Origin: Lentibacillus sp. JNUCC-1
GTDB taxonomy: Bacteria > Bacillota > Bacilli > Bacillales > Amphibacillaceae
NCBI RefSeq assembly: GCF_009741735.1
Contig: NZ_WHOH01000001.1
Span: forward strand, 1,488,001 to 1,552,000
Length of the DNA stretch: 64,000 bases
Direction: 5' to 3'
Of this stretch, positions 7,749 to 16,990 are shown piece by piece (positions within the stretch are counted from its first letter, which is position 1; each line of letters starts with the position of its first letter). The translations under genes were made by a program, and so were the position numbers. A model generated the notes under the pieces. That model saw nothing but the letters and a program-made list of their open reading frames with translations. It was not told the origin of the DNA and did not search any database.

Positions 7749-8744
7749 TTAGTTTAATCGTGTGTCACATGTGCCTGTTTGAATAACGGATAAAGTTGCA
7801 TCTAATCCGCCTTCTACAAGGTTTTGCACGGCAATGTTGGTGTAAAAGGCGATGTGTGGGGTTAAGATGACATCCCGACGACTGATGAGTTCTAACATAA
7901 CCTGGTCGGTGATCGTCTGGCCCCGGAAATCTTTAGGAAAGTAGGAAGTTTCATTTTCATACGTATCTAATGCTGCTCCAGCAAGTTTCCCACTGTCGAT
8001 CGCTGTCAGGAGAGCCTGCGTGTCAACGACAGTTCCCCGCGCTGTGTTGATAAATACTGCACCGTCCTTAAAATGTGCGAAAAGCGCTTCGTCAAATAGG
8101 TGGTAGTTGTCTTTCGTAGCTGGCATATGAATTGAAACGATATCGGCATTCTCAACAGCTTCTTCAATGGTGTCTTTATACTCAAGATGTTGTTTTGCTT
8201 GCTCGTTTGGATATAAGTCAAAGCCGACAATTTTGGCACCAAATCCTTTGAAAATTTGTGCTGTGATTTGGCCGATGCGTCCGGTGCCGATAATAGCTAC
8301 TTGCAAGCTCTTGATCTCTTTAGCCATAATTGACTTTTGCCAGCGGAAGTCCTGAGCGGCGACTCTTTGCTGGATTAGATCGGTTTTGCGCACCAGTTGC
8401 AAGGCAGCGGTCACAGCGTATTCAGCGATAGAATTCGGCGAATAGCTGGGCACGTTTGAGATGATGATGTCATTTTTTCGTGCCTCATCCAGATCATACA
8501 TGTCGAATCCTGCACTGCGCTGAGCAATTTGTTTGATGCCAAACGTTTGCAGTCGTGGATAGATTTGGTTATCGACTTTAATCGTTTGCTGAATGGAAAG
8601 CCCATCAAAGCCTTTTACACGGTCGACGTTGTCCATAGTGAGTAGTTCGTCAGTCAAAGTTAAATCCACTGCATTTGCTTCTGCCCAATTCAAGGCAGCG
8701 TCCTTCTCGTCTTCACGTACACCAAACATTATTATTTTAGTCAT
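7749..8744 (-). CDS. D-lactate dehydrogenase (D-2-hydroxyacid dehydrogenase family)
   Basis: 331 residues beginning MTKIIMFGVREDEKD. A Rossmann motif GTGRIG follows AIIG near residue 150; the catalytic set is visible as Arg in INTARGTVVD, Glu in DTYENE and His in LTPHIAFYT, and RSAGFD is typical of LdhA-type enzymes. The enzyme interconverts pyruvate and D-lactate with NADH. The start at 8744 overlaps the stop of the PTS gene by 8 bases, indicating translational coupling. The Rex box upstream of the operon (9855-9872) fits NADH-responsive control of fermentation. Confidence 0.85.
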   Translation of the reverse strand: MTKIIMFGVREDEKDAALNWAEANAVDLTLTDELLTMDNVDRVKGFDGLSIQQTIKVDNQIYPRLQTFGIKQIAQRSAGFDMYDLDEARKNDIIISNVPSYSPNSIAEYAVTAALQLVRKTDLIQQRVAAQDFRWQKSIMAKEIKSLQVAIIGTGRIGQITAQIFKGFGAKIVGFDLYPNEQAKQHLEYKDTIEEAVENADIVSIHMPATKDNYHLFDEALFAHFKDGAVFINTARGTVVDTQALLTAIDSGKLAGAALDTYENETSYFPKDFRGQTITDQVMLELISRRDVILTPHIAFYTNIAVQNLVEGGLDATLSVIQTGTCDTRLN

Positions 8745-9807
8745 TTTTATCCCCGCTTTCCTCTTCTGCAATAAATTTAAATACAGATGGGTCATATAGT
8801 TTTAGTACTTTTGTACATAAGTTGTGAATCAAATACGCTGCGATAAATGGAATGATGAAGTAAACAAGTAACAGAATTCCCAAGTTAAGCAGAACACTTC
8901 CATCCATAAACTTAAAGGCGTTAATAGGTCCAACCAGGCCTGAATAACCAAAGCCGGCTGATTCAGGTGTGCCTTGAATACCGAAGAGACTGGCTGCAAC
9001 CGCGGTAACTATTGCTGTTAATCCGATCGGGACAGCGATGATCGGGTTTTTCAGCAGGTTCGGCATCATCATTTTCATGGCACCGAGAAAAACGGCAATC
9101 GGAACACCACTGTTATTCACTCTTACTGTGCCAATGACGAGCATACATGCTGCTGCTGCGATCCCAATGTTTGCGGCTCCGGCTGCTATACCCGAAATAC
9201 CAATGGCCATAGCAATTGCAACAGTTGAAATAGGAGAAACGATAATAATACTAAAGGCAATTGCAATTAAAATAGTCATTAATAAAGGCTGTAGATTTGT
9301 AAAGCTGTTGATCATGTGGCCAAGCCCAGTTGTGATTAATTGAACATAAGGTAAAAGAATAATACCTATAAACCCGGCAATGCCTCCTGCTGTAATCGGC
9401 AGTAAAATAATGGTCAGACTCTTAAACCTGTCTTTGATAAACAGGATCATTAAGACTGCAATGGCAGCGGTGATCATCGTGTTGATCAGGTCTCCGATCC
9501 CTGTAAGAATCCAGACATTTTCCTGGAAGGAAGCGGCACCACTTCCGACAAAAGCGGCTGTACCTACGACAACGGTCTGAAGCGGATTTAGCTTAAACTG
9601 CATAGCGATCAGCACTCCAACAATGACCGGCACTGTAAATTGGATACCTACCACAACACTGTTTAAAGTGGCGAAGATATCATGATATTGTGAGAGGAAT
9701 TTGAACAGCTCTCCTAAAATGGCGTTTGGAACCAATCCAACAACGATCCCCAATGCCACACCAGCTAATATTTTATTAATGAATGCTCCAACACTAATTT
9801 TTTCCAT
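8737..9807 (-). CDS. PTS_EIIC_2-type membrane permease
   Basis: 356 residues, ten or so hydrophobic segments, starting MEKISVGAFINKILAGVALG, with repeated Gly/Ala-rich helices and SGIAAGAANIGIAAAACMLVIG in the middle. This is the pattern of the PTS_EIIC_2 family, permease-like proteins without fused IIA or IIB domains. Substrate unknown. First gene of a two-gene operon with D-LDH. The pairing suggests the transporter handles a fermentable substrate or a product linked to D-lactate; that link is inference. Confidence 0.75.
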   Translation of the reverse strand: MEKISVGAFINKILAGVALGIVVGLVPNAILGELFKFLSQYHDIFATLNSVVVGIQFTVPVIVGVLIAMQFKLNPLQTVVVGTAAFVGSGAASFQENVWILTGIGDLINTMITAAIAVLMILFIKDRFKSLTIILLPITAGGIAGFIGIILLPYVQLITTGLGHMINSFTNLQPLLMTILIAIAFSIIIVSPISTVAIAMAIGISGIAAGAANIGIAAAACMLVIGTVRVNNSGVPIAVFLGAMKMMMPNLLKNPIIAVPIGLTAIVTAVAASLFGIQGTPESAGFGYSGLVGPINAFKFMDGSVLLNLGILLLVYFIIPFIAAYLIHNLCTKVLKLYDPSVFKFIAEEESGDKND

Positions 9808-9854
9808 TGGTGTGTCACTCCTTTGTTTTTTAAGTACGGTTATAGCGTATCATA

Positions 9855-9872
9855 ATGTGAAGTATTTCACAA
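9855..9872. promoter_or_regulatory. Rex operator upstream of the PTS/D-LDH operon
   Basis: Minus strand TTGTGAA-ATAC-TTCACAT matches the Gram-positive Rex consensus TTGTGAA-N4-TTCACAA at 17 of 18 positions. A half site TTGTGAAATAT occurs 23 bases upstream (9885-9895). The box overlaps a plausible -35 TTGTGA with a TG-a-TACGCT -10 after 17 bases. Rex represses fermentative genes such as ldh when NADH is low. The rest of the 468-base gap (9808-10275) holds a family II array and the selO terminator. Confidence 0.72.
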
Positions 9873-10083
9873 TAAGATAAAGTAATATTTCACAAACTAT
9901 ACAACTGTCATATTTTAACAAAACACTGTAAGGACTATTACAATGGGTTTATGTTATAAAATCAAAAAAATCATCATGAAAGTGTGTAAATCCATATGTG
10001 ACAAATTAAACAAATTAATAGCTGTTGAGCATTTAAGACCACAGCTGACCACCTGACATAAAAATACATCGAATCCCATTTTT

Positions 10084-10175
10084 CCGATATATCACATGAA
10101 TTCGCCGATATATGATGCAAAAACGCCGATATCCGACTACGAATTTCCGATATCCACACCAAAATTTCTGATATC
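10084..10175. repeat. 21-nt-period array, CCGATAT family (family II)
   Basis: Five CCGATAT/CTGATAT anchors at exact 21-base spacing. Unit interiors match those at 5930 in the same order (ATGAATTCG, then AAAAACG, then GAATTT, then AAAATTT), so the two arrays are copies of one another. It lies downstream of the selO terminator. Confidence 0.85.
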
Positions 10176-10226
10176 AACCAAATGAGGCCCACCTTACCCA
10201 TACGATCACCCCCAGTCCAACAACAC

Positions 10227-10260
10227 AAAAAACCCCCTCCCTGAAATCGCAGGGAGGGGG
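10227..10260 (-). terminator. Terminator of selO
   Basis: Minus strand: CCCCCTCCCTG pairs with CAGGGAGGGGG, followed by TTTTTT. Confidence 0.8.
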
Positions 10261-10275
10261 CAGCGGCACTTCCGC

Positions 10276-11736
10276 TTAGGTTCCACAATACGTTGTATAG
10301 GGACCTTCCGGAATGGGAGCCTTCGCGTACTCAATTTGTTCGTCAGTGTGTGCATAGGGATCTTTCATAAGGTGCAAGAGCTCTTCAACCAGTGTCAAAT
10401 CGTCGTTGTCAACGGCTGCTGTGAGTGCTTCTTCCACACGGTGATTTCTTGGAATGACAGCTGGATTGTTACAGCGCATCAAATCTTTTCGTTCTTCGTC
10501 TGTTTCGTGTTGCTTCTCAACGCGCCTCAACCAGCGTTTATGCCATTTTCGAAAGTCGTCAGTAGAAAAAATTGTCGCATCATCAAGCTTGTCGTATGTC
10601 AGGCCCAAAAAGGTATTTGTATAATCAGCTTTGTGAGTCTTCATAATGTCGAGCAGGCTGGTGATCAAACTGTCATCTTCAGGTTCTTCGTTAAACAATC
10701 CGAGTTTGGCGCGCATGCCATTCATCCAATGATCATTAAACAGGCGCGGAAATGCTTCAAGCTCTTTCTCCACTTGCTTGACTGCTTGGTCTTCATCCTC
10801 GTCGATGAGCGACAGCATCGCTTCTCCCAGCCGCGCCAGATTCCAATGGGCAATAGGCGGCTGATTGCTGTATGCATACCGGCCTTGAACGTCGATTGAA
10901 CTGAACACGATTCTCGGGTCATACGTGTCCATAAATGCGCACGGACCGTAGTCGATGGTTTCGCCGCTGATAGCCATGTTATCCGTGTTCATGACCCCGT
11001 GAATAAAGCCGACGAGCTGCCATTTGGCGACCAGGCTGGCCTGTTCTTTGATCACTTCCTGAAAAAAGGACAAGTATGGATGCAACTTGTTATTCAGCTC
11101 AGGATAATGGCGGTCAATTGCATAGTCAGCCAAGGCTTTTACATCATCGAACGAGCCAAAGCGCGCAGCGTACTGAAACGTACCCACACGCAAATGACTT
11201 TTGGCCACCCGTGTCAAAACGGCTCCTGTGAGTGGGGTCTCCCGCATAATGGGTTCTCCGGTTGATACGACAGCAAGTGACCGCGTCGTCGGTACCCCGA
11301 GTCCGTGCATAGCCTCACTGATCATATACTCCCTGAGCATCGGGCCAAGCGCTGCCCGTCCATCCCCGCCACGGGAATAATTCGTTCGGCCAGCACCTTT
11401 AAGCTGAATGTCAACACGCTCATGCTGTGGCGTGTTATGCTCGCCCAAAAGTACTGCCCTGCCGTCTCCAAGCATCGTAAACATGCCGAATTGGTGGCCG
11501 GTGTAAGCCTGGGCGATTGGATTCGCACCCTCAGGGACAGCATTGCCCGCCAGCACATCAATCCCTTGATCACTTCTTAAAAAGTCCGTATCCAGCCCAA
11601 GCCACGCTGCCAGTTCTTCGTTGAAAATGAGCAGCTTCGGAGCTTTAACAGGTGTCGGATTGGTTGGTTTATAAAAAATGTGCGGCAATTGTGTGTAACT
11701 GTCTGCTAGATGCCAATTTCGCTGTTGTTTAGTCAT
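10276..11736 (-). CDS. selO: Protein adenylyltransferase SelO (YdiU family)
   Basis: 486 residues, full length. SelO has a pseudokinase fold that binds ATP flipped and transfers AMP to Ser/Thr/Tyr of target proteins, in E. coli with a role in oxidative stress. Visible family features: [58 protein letters not shown] (metal and nucleotide site), and the C-terminal YCGT, where the Cys occupies the position that is selenocysteine in some homologues. Start ATG 11736 has AAAGGATG upstream. Monocistronic. Confidence 0.92.
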   Translation of the reverse strand: MTKQQRNWHLADSYTQLPHIFYKPTNPTPVKAPKLLIFNEELAAWLGLDTDFLRSDQGIDVLAGNAVPEGANPIAQAYTGHQFGMFTMLGDGRAVLLGEHNTPQHERVDIQLKGAGRTNYSRGGDGRAALGPMLREYMISEAMHGLGVPTTRSLAVVSTGEPIMRETPLTGAVLTRVAKSHLRVGTFQYAARFGSFDDVKALADYAIDRHYPELNNKLHPYLSFFQEVIKEQASLVAKWQLVGFIHGVMNTDNMAISGETIDYGPCAFMDTYDPRIVFSSIDVQGRYAYSNQPPIAHWNLARLGEAMLSLIDEDEDQAVKQVEKELEAFPRLFNDHWMNGMRAKLGLFNEEPEDDSLITSLLDIMKTHKADYTNTFLGLTYDKLDDATIFSTDDFRKWHKRWLRRVEKQHETDEERKDLMRCNNPAVIPRNHRVEEALTAAVDNDDLTLVEELLHLMKDPYAHTDEQIEYAKAPIPEGPYTTYCGT

Positions 11737-11947
11737 AGTGTGTTCATCCTTTGTATCGTGTGCAGACGCACAACTTTAGTAGTAGGTTTATTTTTTGTAT
11801 AACCATAGAAATGATACAGTTGTTTATCCTGTATGATATTTGTTTGCTTAAGAACAAGTGTATCATGGAAATGAAGTCTTGGATATATAGACGGAGATAA
11901 GTTAAAATGGATTTTATCGAACTGTAAAATTCAGGAGGGGAAGTAAT

Positions 11948-12412
11948 ATGGATACAATCAATGAAGTGGTAAACGGATGGCTCAAGCATCGACGGGTGGT
12001 TCAGGACCTTCTCGTGCTCGTGGATGAGAAAGACATCCATTACAAACCATGGGACGGCGCGATGTCTCTGGGCGGGCTCGCCGTTCATATTGCCACGTCA
12101 ATGGACATGTTCACCAAACTAATCCTTAACGGCAAATTCTCACCCCCAAACGAAGAAACGTTTGAAACCTTGCAGGATGTGCGCGACATCGTCGACCGTT
12201 ATACGCAAAAAACACAGCTCGATCTCAGCTCATTAACCAAGAACCAGCTCAACACAACCATTGAGTTCAACCGTGACGAGGCACCAGGCAGCTTCTGGCT
12301 GTCCAATGCCATTGACCATGAAATCCATCATAAAGGACAGCTGTTCACATACGTCCGTCTGACAGGCGTTGAGAAAGTTCCATTTTTCATGAAACATCCG
12401 ACACAGCTTTAA
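11948..12412 (+). CDS. DinB/YfiT-family metal-binding protein
   Basis: 154 residues, four-helix bundle pattern. The metal-binding histidines of the family are visible as His in GGLAVHIATSMD (about residue 47) and in AIDHEIHHKGQLFTYVR (about 120-126). DinB-superfamily proteins in Bacillus are often thiol-dependent enzymes (for example bacillithiol transferases) or of unknown function. AGGAGGGG precedes the ATG by 7 bases; a strong terminator follows. No LexA-type box was seen upstream despite the family name. Confidence 0.82.
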   Translation: MDTINEVVNGWLKHRRVVQDLLVLVDEKDIHYKPWDGAMSLGGLAVHIATSMDMFTKLILNGKFSPPNEETFETLQDVRDIVDRYTQKTQLDLSSLTKNQLNTTIEFNRDEAPGSFWLSNAIDHEIHHKGQLFTYVRLTGVEKVPFFMKHPTQL

Positions 12413-12420
12413 AGTTGAAA

Positions 12421-12457
12421 AAGAAAGCACGGGGCAGGTTTGTCCCGTGCTTTCTTG
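12421..12457 (+). terminator. Terminator of the DinB gene
   Basis: AAGAAAGCACGGG pairs perfectly with CCCGTGCTTTCTT. The 491-base gap to the formamidase gene also holds a family II array (12668-12739) and a promoter region. Confidence 0.75.
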
Positions 12458-12667
12458 CCTATAACACTGTCAGGGTTCAAATCTACTCTTTCTGAATAAA
12501 ATTGACTTCTCTCATTCCATCTCAACACAATATGCATGTAATCATTTTGATTGGGTTTTTTAATAAGCTAACTCTTCTCATATTTGAATTTGTAAAAGTC
12601 TTAAGCGGATCCTGTTTGATGTAACCCGGTATAATCTTAGTTTTGAACGTTAAAATAGATGATTTCG

Positions 12668-12739
12668 CCGATAAAAGCCCCGAAAACGCCGATATACACT
12701 TCAGATTCGCCGATATCAGCAGCGAAAACGCCGATATAA
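12668..12739. repeat. 21-nt-period array, CCGATAT family (family II)
   Basis: Four CCGATA anchors spaced 21 bases apart, with interiors ending GAAAACG or AGATTCG. It lies 3' of the DinB gene beyond its terminator, and 165 bases before the formamidase gene. Confidence 0.75.
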
Positions 12740-12864
12740 TGTCATATAAGATCTACTACTCCACGACTTAACTGCCTTTTATTTTAACATTTCTAAAGTC
12801 CATATATAGTATTAACTTTTCGTCAAAGTAAAACCAATTCCTAGCTTGTTCGACACCATGCATC

Positions 12865-12887
12865 TATAATGGGTGTAAGCACTTACA
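12865..12887 (+). promoter_or_regulatory. Promoter -10 and cre-like dyad upstream of formamidase
   Basis: TATAAT at 12865-12870 is followed at once by the dyad TGTAAG-CA-CTTACA (12874-12887), which differs from the Bacillus cre consensus TGWAANCGNTNWCA at one position. A repressor bound there would cover the start of transcription. Identity of the factor is inference. Confidence 0.4.
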
Positions 12888-12903
12888 GAGGGAGAGATGT
12901 TCA

Positions 12904-14196
12904 ATGGTACAACAGACCGTATTTGTAAACGAATTTACAGATGGCATTCTTGACCCGAATAAGAAGATGCTCGGCCCTGTAGCGGATGGTGGACATATCG
13001 TAGCCAATACTGCGCCAGGGTGTTGGGGCCCGATGATGACACCGCAGCTGAAAGGCGGACATGAAGTGACAAAGCCCGTATATGTGGAGGGAGCGGAAGT
13101 GGGGGATGCGATTGCCATTCGCATCAAATCCATCCAGATCACATCCCAGGCAACAGCGTCGGGCAGCGATTCCCCTGTGGACGGGCGTTTCGTTGGAGAT
13201 CCGTTCGTTGCTGGAAAATGTCCGGAATGCGGTGGGTTGAATCCGGCCTCTACCGTGGAAGGGCTTGGTAAAGAAGCGATCAGGTGCCAAAACTGTGGCG
13301 CAGACGTGACACCATTCGTCATTACCAATGGCTATACAATGGCATTCGACTCCAATCGTTCAGTCGGGGTAACACTCAATAAAGACGGGGCAGAAGCAGT
13401 CGGTGAAAATGGAAAAGACTTTATGGCCACACCAGAAGCTTCTGTTCAGAATCCGGTGGTCAGCTTTGCACCACACGATCTTGTCGGAACGGTTGCCAGG
13501 GTTAGAGCGTTTCTTGGACAGCTTGGCACGACACCGTCAAAAGCTTTCCCTGACTCCCATAATGCAGGAGATTTTGCTCAGTTTCTGATTGATGCGCCGC
13601 ACGATTATGGTATGCCTAAAGAGGAATTGAAGCACCGCACAGACGGCCATATGGATATTAACCGCGTACGTACCGGCGCTGTATTGATTGCGCCTGTTAA
13701 AGTAGCAGGCGGCGGTGTCTATCTGGGTGATATGCACGCCATGCAAGGCAATGGAGAAATCGCCGGACACACGACAGATGTATCAGGCATTGTGAACCTC
13801 CAGGTGAAAGTTATAAAAGGACTTGAGCTGGATGGTCCAATTTTATTGCCGGTGGAAGAGGACTTGCCTTTTTCAGCTAAGCCCCTCACCGAGCAGGAAA
13901 AAGCCGCAGCCCTCGACGTGGCAAAAGGGTGGGGCATGTCTGAAGTAGAAGACAGTCTGCCCGTTTCATTTGTCGGCTCAGGTGCGACGTTGAACGAAGC
14001 GACAGATAATGGGTTACAGCGCGCGGCAAAACTGTTCGGTATCAGTGTGGAAGAGGTGATGAACCGAGCGACCATTACCGGGTCCATCGACATTGGACGG
14101 AATCCCGGCGTTGTCACCGTCACATTCCTCGTCCCTATACCTCTGTTGGACAAGACCGGACTGACCGATTTGATTAGGCAACACTATCAAAAGTGA
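12904..14196 (+). CDS. Acetamidase/formamidase family amidohydrolase
   Basis: 430 residues with the FmdA/AmdA pattern: early GPVADGGHIVANTAPGCWGPMM, the GGHEVTKPVYVEGAEVGDAI strand, a zinc-ribbon-like insertion with two CxxC pairs (KCPECGG and RCQNCGA, about residues 100-130), and a C-terminal NRATITGSIDIGRNPG. The enzyme hydrolyses short amides such as formamide to the acid and ammonia. GGGAGAG precedes the ATG. The single gene is followed by a family I array and the convergent formaldehyde dehydrogenase. Both enzymes yield formate, which may or may not be meaningful. Confidence 0.85.
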   Translation: MVQQTVFVNEFTDGILDPNKKMLGPVADGGHIVANTAPGCWGPMMTPQLKGGHEVTKPVYVEGAEVGDAIAIRIKSIQITSQATASGSDSPVDGRFVGDPFVAGKCPECGGLNPASTVEGLGKEAIRCQNCGADVTPFVITNGYTMAFDSNRSVGVTLNKDGAEAVGENGKDFMATPEASVQNPVVSFAPHDLVGTVARVRAFLGQLGTTPSKAFPDSHNAGDFAQFLIDAPHDYGMPKEELKHRTDGHMDINRVRTGAVLIAPVKVAGGGVYLGDMHAMQGNGEIAGHTTDVSGIVNLQVKVIKGLELDGPILLPVEEDLPFSAKPLTEQEKAAALDVAKGWGMSEVEDSLPVSFVGSGATLNEATDNGLQRAAKLFGISVEEVMNRATITGSIDIGRNPGVVTVTFLVPIPLLDKTGLTDLIRQHYQK

Positions 14197-14238
14197 CCTA
14201 AAGGGGAGACTTGGTGGGTTACTGATGGCGTACCGAAT

Positions 14239-14370
14239 GTGCATATTTCGGAATGAACGTGCATATTTCGCGATGAATGTGCATATCTGGGAACGAGCGT
14301 GCATATTTCGGAATGAATGTGCATATTCGGAAATGAGTGTGCATATCCCGGAAACGAAAGTGCATATCCG
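14239..14370. repeat. 20-nt-period array, TGCATAT family (family I)
   Basis: Seven TGCATAT anchors. The first five units are exactly 20 bases apart (for example TGCATATTTCGGAATGAATG). It lies between the 3' ends of convergent genes. Translated on either strand it gives a false low-complexity reading frame. Confidence 0.88.
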
Positions 14371-14433
14371 ACCTTGAGCACGAGCAATCGATCCGCCCAG
14401 CACGCCTCACCCCCGCAATCAATAACTCCAAAT

Positions 14434-14463
14434 TAAAAAGGGAGGCCCAAAAGCCTCCCTTTC
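14434..14463. terminator. Terminator of fdhA, possibly bidirectional
   Basis: AAAGGGAGGC pairs with GCCTCCCTTT; read leftward it ends in TTTTTAATT after the fdhA stop codon. Confidence 0.75.
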
Positions 14464-14470
14464 TCTAACT

Positions 14471-15688
14471 CTATTTACTCAAACTTCCATGCGGGTCGAT
14501 CACGAATTTCTTCGCAACCCCGCTGTCAAAGTCTGCATAGCCTTGTGGTGCCTCGTCGAGCGAAATGACGGTGGCGTTCACCACATTGGCGATATCCGCT
14601 TTTCCATGTAAAATGGCGTTCATTAATTGACGCTGATATTTCATGGCTGGCGTTTGGCCGGTATGCATGGAATGCGCTTTTGACCAGCCGAGTCCAAATC
14701 GCACTTTGAGCGACCCTTGCTGTGCGTCTTTATCTTTTGCACCTGGATCTTCTGTCACATACAGGCCGGGAATGCCGAATTGGCCGCCCGCTTCAACAAC
14801 GTCCATCATCGTGTTCAGAACTGTTGCGGGTGCGTCATTGTAATCTGTGCCATGACCGTAAGCCTCAAAACCTACCGCGTCAATCGCACAATCAACTTCA
14901 GGTTCACCAAGGATCTGCTCGATCTGCTCACCGACATCGTCATGTTTTTGTAGATTAATTGTTTCACAGCCAAAGCTTCTGGCCTGCTTCAGCCGTTCTT
15001 CGTTTAAATCCCCTACAATAACGACAGCGGCACCAAGCAGTTGTGCCGAGTGGGCAGCTGCCAGACCAACCGGGCCGGCACCAGCCACATAGACGCTGGA
15101 TCCCGTCGTTACTCCGGCATTAATGGCCCCATGATACCCCGTTGGGAAAATATCTGATAACATTGTTAAGTCCAGAATCTTGTCCATGGCCTGATCTCTA
15201 TCAGGGAATTTCAACAGTTGGAAGTCTGCGTATGGAACCATCACATATTCAGACTGGCCGCCTACCCAGCCGCCCATGTCAACGTAACCGTATGCGCCGC
15301 CTGGTCTCTCTGGGTTAACGTTCTCACAGATGTGTGTATCCTGACGGCGGCACATTTTACAGCGGCCGCATGCGACGTTAAATGGAACAGATACGATATC
15401 TCCTTTTTTCAAAAATTCCACGTCTCGTCCGACTTCCACAATCTCTCCGGTAATTTCGTGGCCCAATACCATACCTTCCGGGGCAGTCGTGCGGCCTCTG
15501 ACCATATGCTGATCACTGCCGCAAATGTTGGTTACGATATTTTTAATAATCACCCCATGCTCACACTTCCGTCCTGCGTTAGAGGGCGGCACACCAGGTC
15601 CGTCATGCAATACAAGATCCGGGTACGAAATATCCTGCACCTCAACTTTTCCGTTCCCTAAGTAAACGACACCGCGATTGTCTGCCAA
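14471..15688 (-). CDS. fdhA: Glutathione-independent formaldehyde dehydrogenase (FdhA-like zinc alcohol dehydrogenase)
   Basis: 405 residues of the zinc-dependent medium-chain dehydrogenase family. Catalytic zinc site: Cys in NICGSDQH and the GHEITGEI Glu/His; structural zinc: CGRCKMCRRQDTHIC; NAD site GAGPVGLAAAHSAQLLGA. The long insertions (GGAYGYVDMGGWVGGQSEYVMVPY and HGTDYNDAPATVLN) are typical of the Pseudomonas-type formaldehyde dehydrogenase, which oxidises formaldehyde to formate with bound NAD. The TTG at 15688 is the likely start: it follows AAAGGAGG by 8 bases and gives the usual N-terminus. Upstream in-frame codons lack an RBS. Confidence 0.85.
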   Translation of the reverse strand: MADNRGVVYLGNGKVEVQDISYPDLVLHDGPGVPPSNAGRKCEHGVIIKNIVTNICGSDQHMVRGRTTAPEGMVLGHEITGEIVEVGRDVEFLKKGDIVSVPFNVACGRCKMCRRQDTHICENVNPERPGGAYGYVDMGGWVGGQSEYVMVPYADFQLLKFPDRDQAMDKILDLTMLSDIFPTGYHGAINAGVTTGSSVYVAGAGPVGLAAAHSAQLLGAAVVIVGDLNEERLKQARSFGCETINLQKHDDVGEQIEQILGEPEVDCAIDAVGFEAYGHGTDYNDAPATVLNTMMDVVEAGGQFGIPGLYVTEDPGAKDKDAQQGSLKVRFGLGWSKAHSMHTGQTPAMKYQRQLMNAILHGKADIANVVNATVISLDEAPQGYADFDSGVAKKFVIDPHGSLSK

Positions 15689-15893
15689 CAAAAAAACCTC
15701 CTTTAAAAATGAGCTGACAGTGTAGACTGCCATGAGACTTTCATGCATCATGAAGCCGCTTACATGTTCATATTCCCGCTTTTTTACTTATAAAACAAGA
15801 AAAGCCGGACTTTTTAGTTTAAATGTTTATTAACAGTAATGGCGGGAATTGCATTTGGAGAGACATAATTTTCTAGAGAAAGGAAGGTTATTA

Positions 15894-16307
15894 ATGGAGA
15901 AGATCAATTTGGAATTGGCGAAGAAGGTCATAGCAGGAGCGGAGAAAGAAGCCGGTAATATCGGCGTCCAGATGGTGATATCCGTTATGGACGATGGCGG
16001 CAATCTCGTTGCAACACACCGCATGGACGATGCATGGCTAGCGAGTGTAGACATCGCGAGAAACAAAGCTTGGACAGCCGTCGCTTTAAAAATGCCAACA
16101 AGTAACCTCGAGGAAGCGACCGTTCCAAACGCAGAACTCTGGGGCCTTAACACCACCAACCAAGGAAAAATTGTCGTGTTCGGCGGTGGCTTTCCACTAG
16201 AAAAAGACGGAAAAATAGTCGGAGCCGTTGGCGTCAGCGGCGGTGCAGTACCGCAAGACGTCCAAGTAGCCCAGGCAGCCGTTGACACCTTTAATGCAGA
16301 AAAATAA
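15894..16307 (+). CDS. GlcG/HbpS-family heme-degrading-type protein
   Basis: 137 residues beginning MEKINLELAKKVIAGAEKEA, with the family's central VSVMDDGGNLVATHRMDDA-like strand pair and the Gly-rich VVFGGGFPLEKDGKIVGAVGVSGG. GlcG/HbpS (DUF336) proteins form small oligomers; some bind haem or cobalamin, others occur in diol or glycolate metabolism. The start at 15894 follows AAAGGAAGG. It is divergent from fdhA with a 205-base gap, so joint regulation is possible. Confidence 0.82.
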   Translation: MEKINLELAKKVIAGAEKEAGNIGVQMVISVMDDGGNLVATHRMDDAWLASVDIARNKAWTAVALKMPTSNLEEATVPNAELWGLNTTNQGKIVVFGGGFPLEKDGKIVGAVGVSGGAVPQDVQVAQAAVDTFNAEK

Positions 16308-16316
16308 AGATTAATA

Positions 16317-16344
16317 AAAACCTCCCGGGGTGGGAGGTTTTTTA
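16317..16344 (+). terminator. Terminator of the GlcG-family gene
   Basis: AACCTCCC pairs with GGGAGGTT around a 4-base loop, then a T run. Confidence 0.8.
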
Positions 16345-16441
16345 CATATGAGCATGTTCTGTAATGGACCGGGAAAACTATGGGGCATTGCTGGTTGGGT
16401 GAAACTCAGCTTGGTTTGTTAATAAGTTTTATTATATTTGG

Positions 16442-16468
16442 TGCAACAAACCTTTTGTGAGATCGTTG
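16442..16468 (+). promoter_or_regulatory. ECF-type promoter of the sigma operon
   Basis: TGCAAC, 16 bases, then CGTTG. This fits the Bacillus ECF promoter layout (TGAAAC, 16-17 bases, CGT). It lies 24 bases before the sigma gene start, as expected for autoregulation. Confidence 0.55.
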
Positions 16469-16492
16469 ATTAAGTGAAAGGATATTTCAAAG

Positions 16493-16990
16493 ATGAATAT
16501 TGATGAGCTGTATAGTGCCTATTTTAACGATGTTTATCGATTCATTTTTTCGTTAACAAAAAACAGATCTCTAACAGAAGACATTGTTCAGGAAACATTC
16601 ACCCGGGCGTTTTTAAATATGAACAGCTACAGAAATCCGCCCAATAAAGCGTGGCTATTCACCGTTTCCCGCCATATGTATTACGATCATTTAAGAAAAA
16701 ACAAAAAGACAGCAGATGTCGACTACGACTTTTCAATGCTTCCTGATTCTGAGGTTACACCCGAGGACCAACTGTTCAGAAAAGAAAACATTCAAAACCT
16801 GCAGAAAGAAATCATGAATCTCAAAGATCGTTATCGTGATGCCATTCGGTATGTGTATATTGAAGAATTAAATTACAAGGAAGCTGCTGCGGAAATGGAT
16901 GTGACGGTTTCAAACTTTAAAAGTATAGTGTTCCGAGCTAAACGCAAACTGAAACGCGCTTTGGAAGGAAAGGATGAACCTCTTGAATAG
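16493..16990 (+). CDS. ECF-subfamily RNA polymerase sigma factor
   Basis: 165 residues. Region 2 (about 8-70) shows DVYRFIFSLTKNRSLTEDIVQETFTRAF and AWLFTVSRHMYYDHLRK, which binds core polymerase and melts the -10. Region 4 (about 105-155) shows LKDRYRDAIRYVYIEELNYKEAAAEMDVTVSNFKSIVFRAKRKL, the -35-binding helix-turn-helix. There is no region 3, as usual for ECF factors. The next gene overlaps by 17 bases and encodes a membrane anti-sigma. The ECF-type promoter at 16442 suggests self-activation, probably as a cell-envelope stress switch. Confidence 0.9.
   Translation: MNIDELYSAYFNDVYRFIFSLTKNRSLTEDIVQETFTRAFLNMNSYRNPPNKAWLFTVSRHMYYDHLRKNKKTADVDYDFSMLPDSEVTPEDQLFRKENIQNLQKEIMNLKDRYRDAIRYVYIEELNYKEAAAEMDVTVSNFKSIVFRAKRKLKRALEGKDEPLE

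Noticed and set aside
10276..10290. Selenocysteine in the SelO C-terminus
   Set aside because: The codon is TGT (Cys), not TGA, and no SECIS-like element is seen.
11852..11863. GAACAAGTGTAT as a fourth LexA box
   Set aside because: The right arm reads GTAT instead of GTTC, so the dyad is broken.
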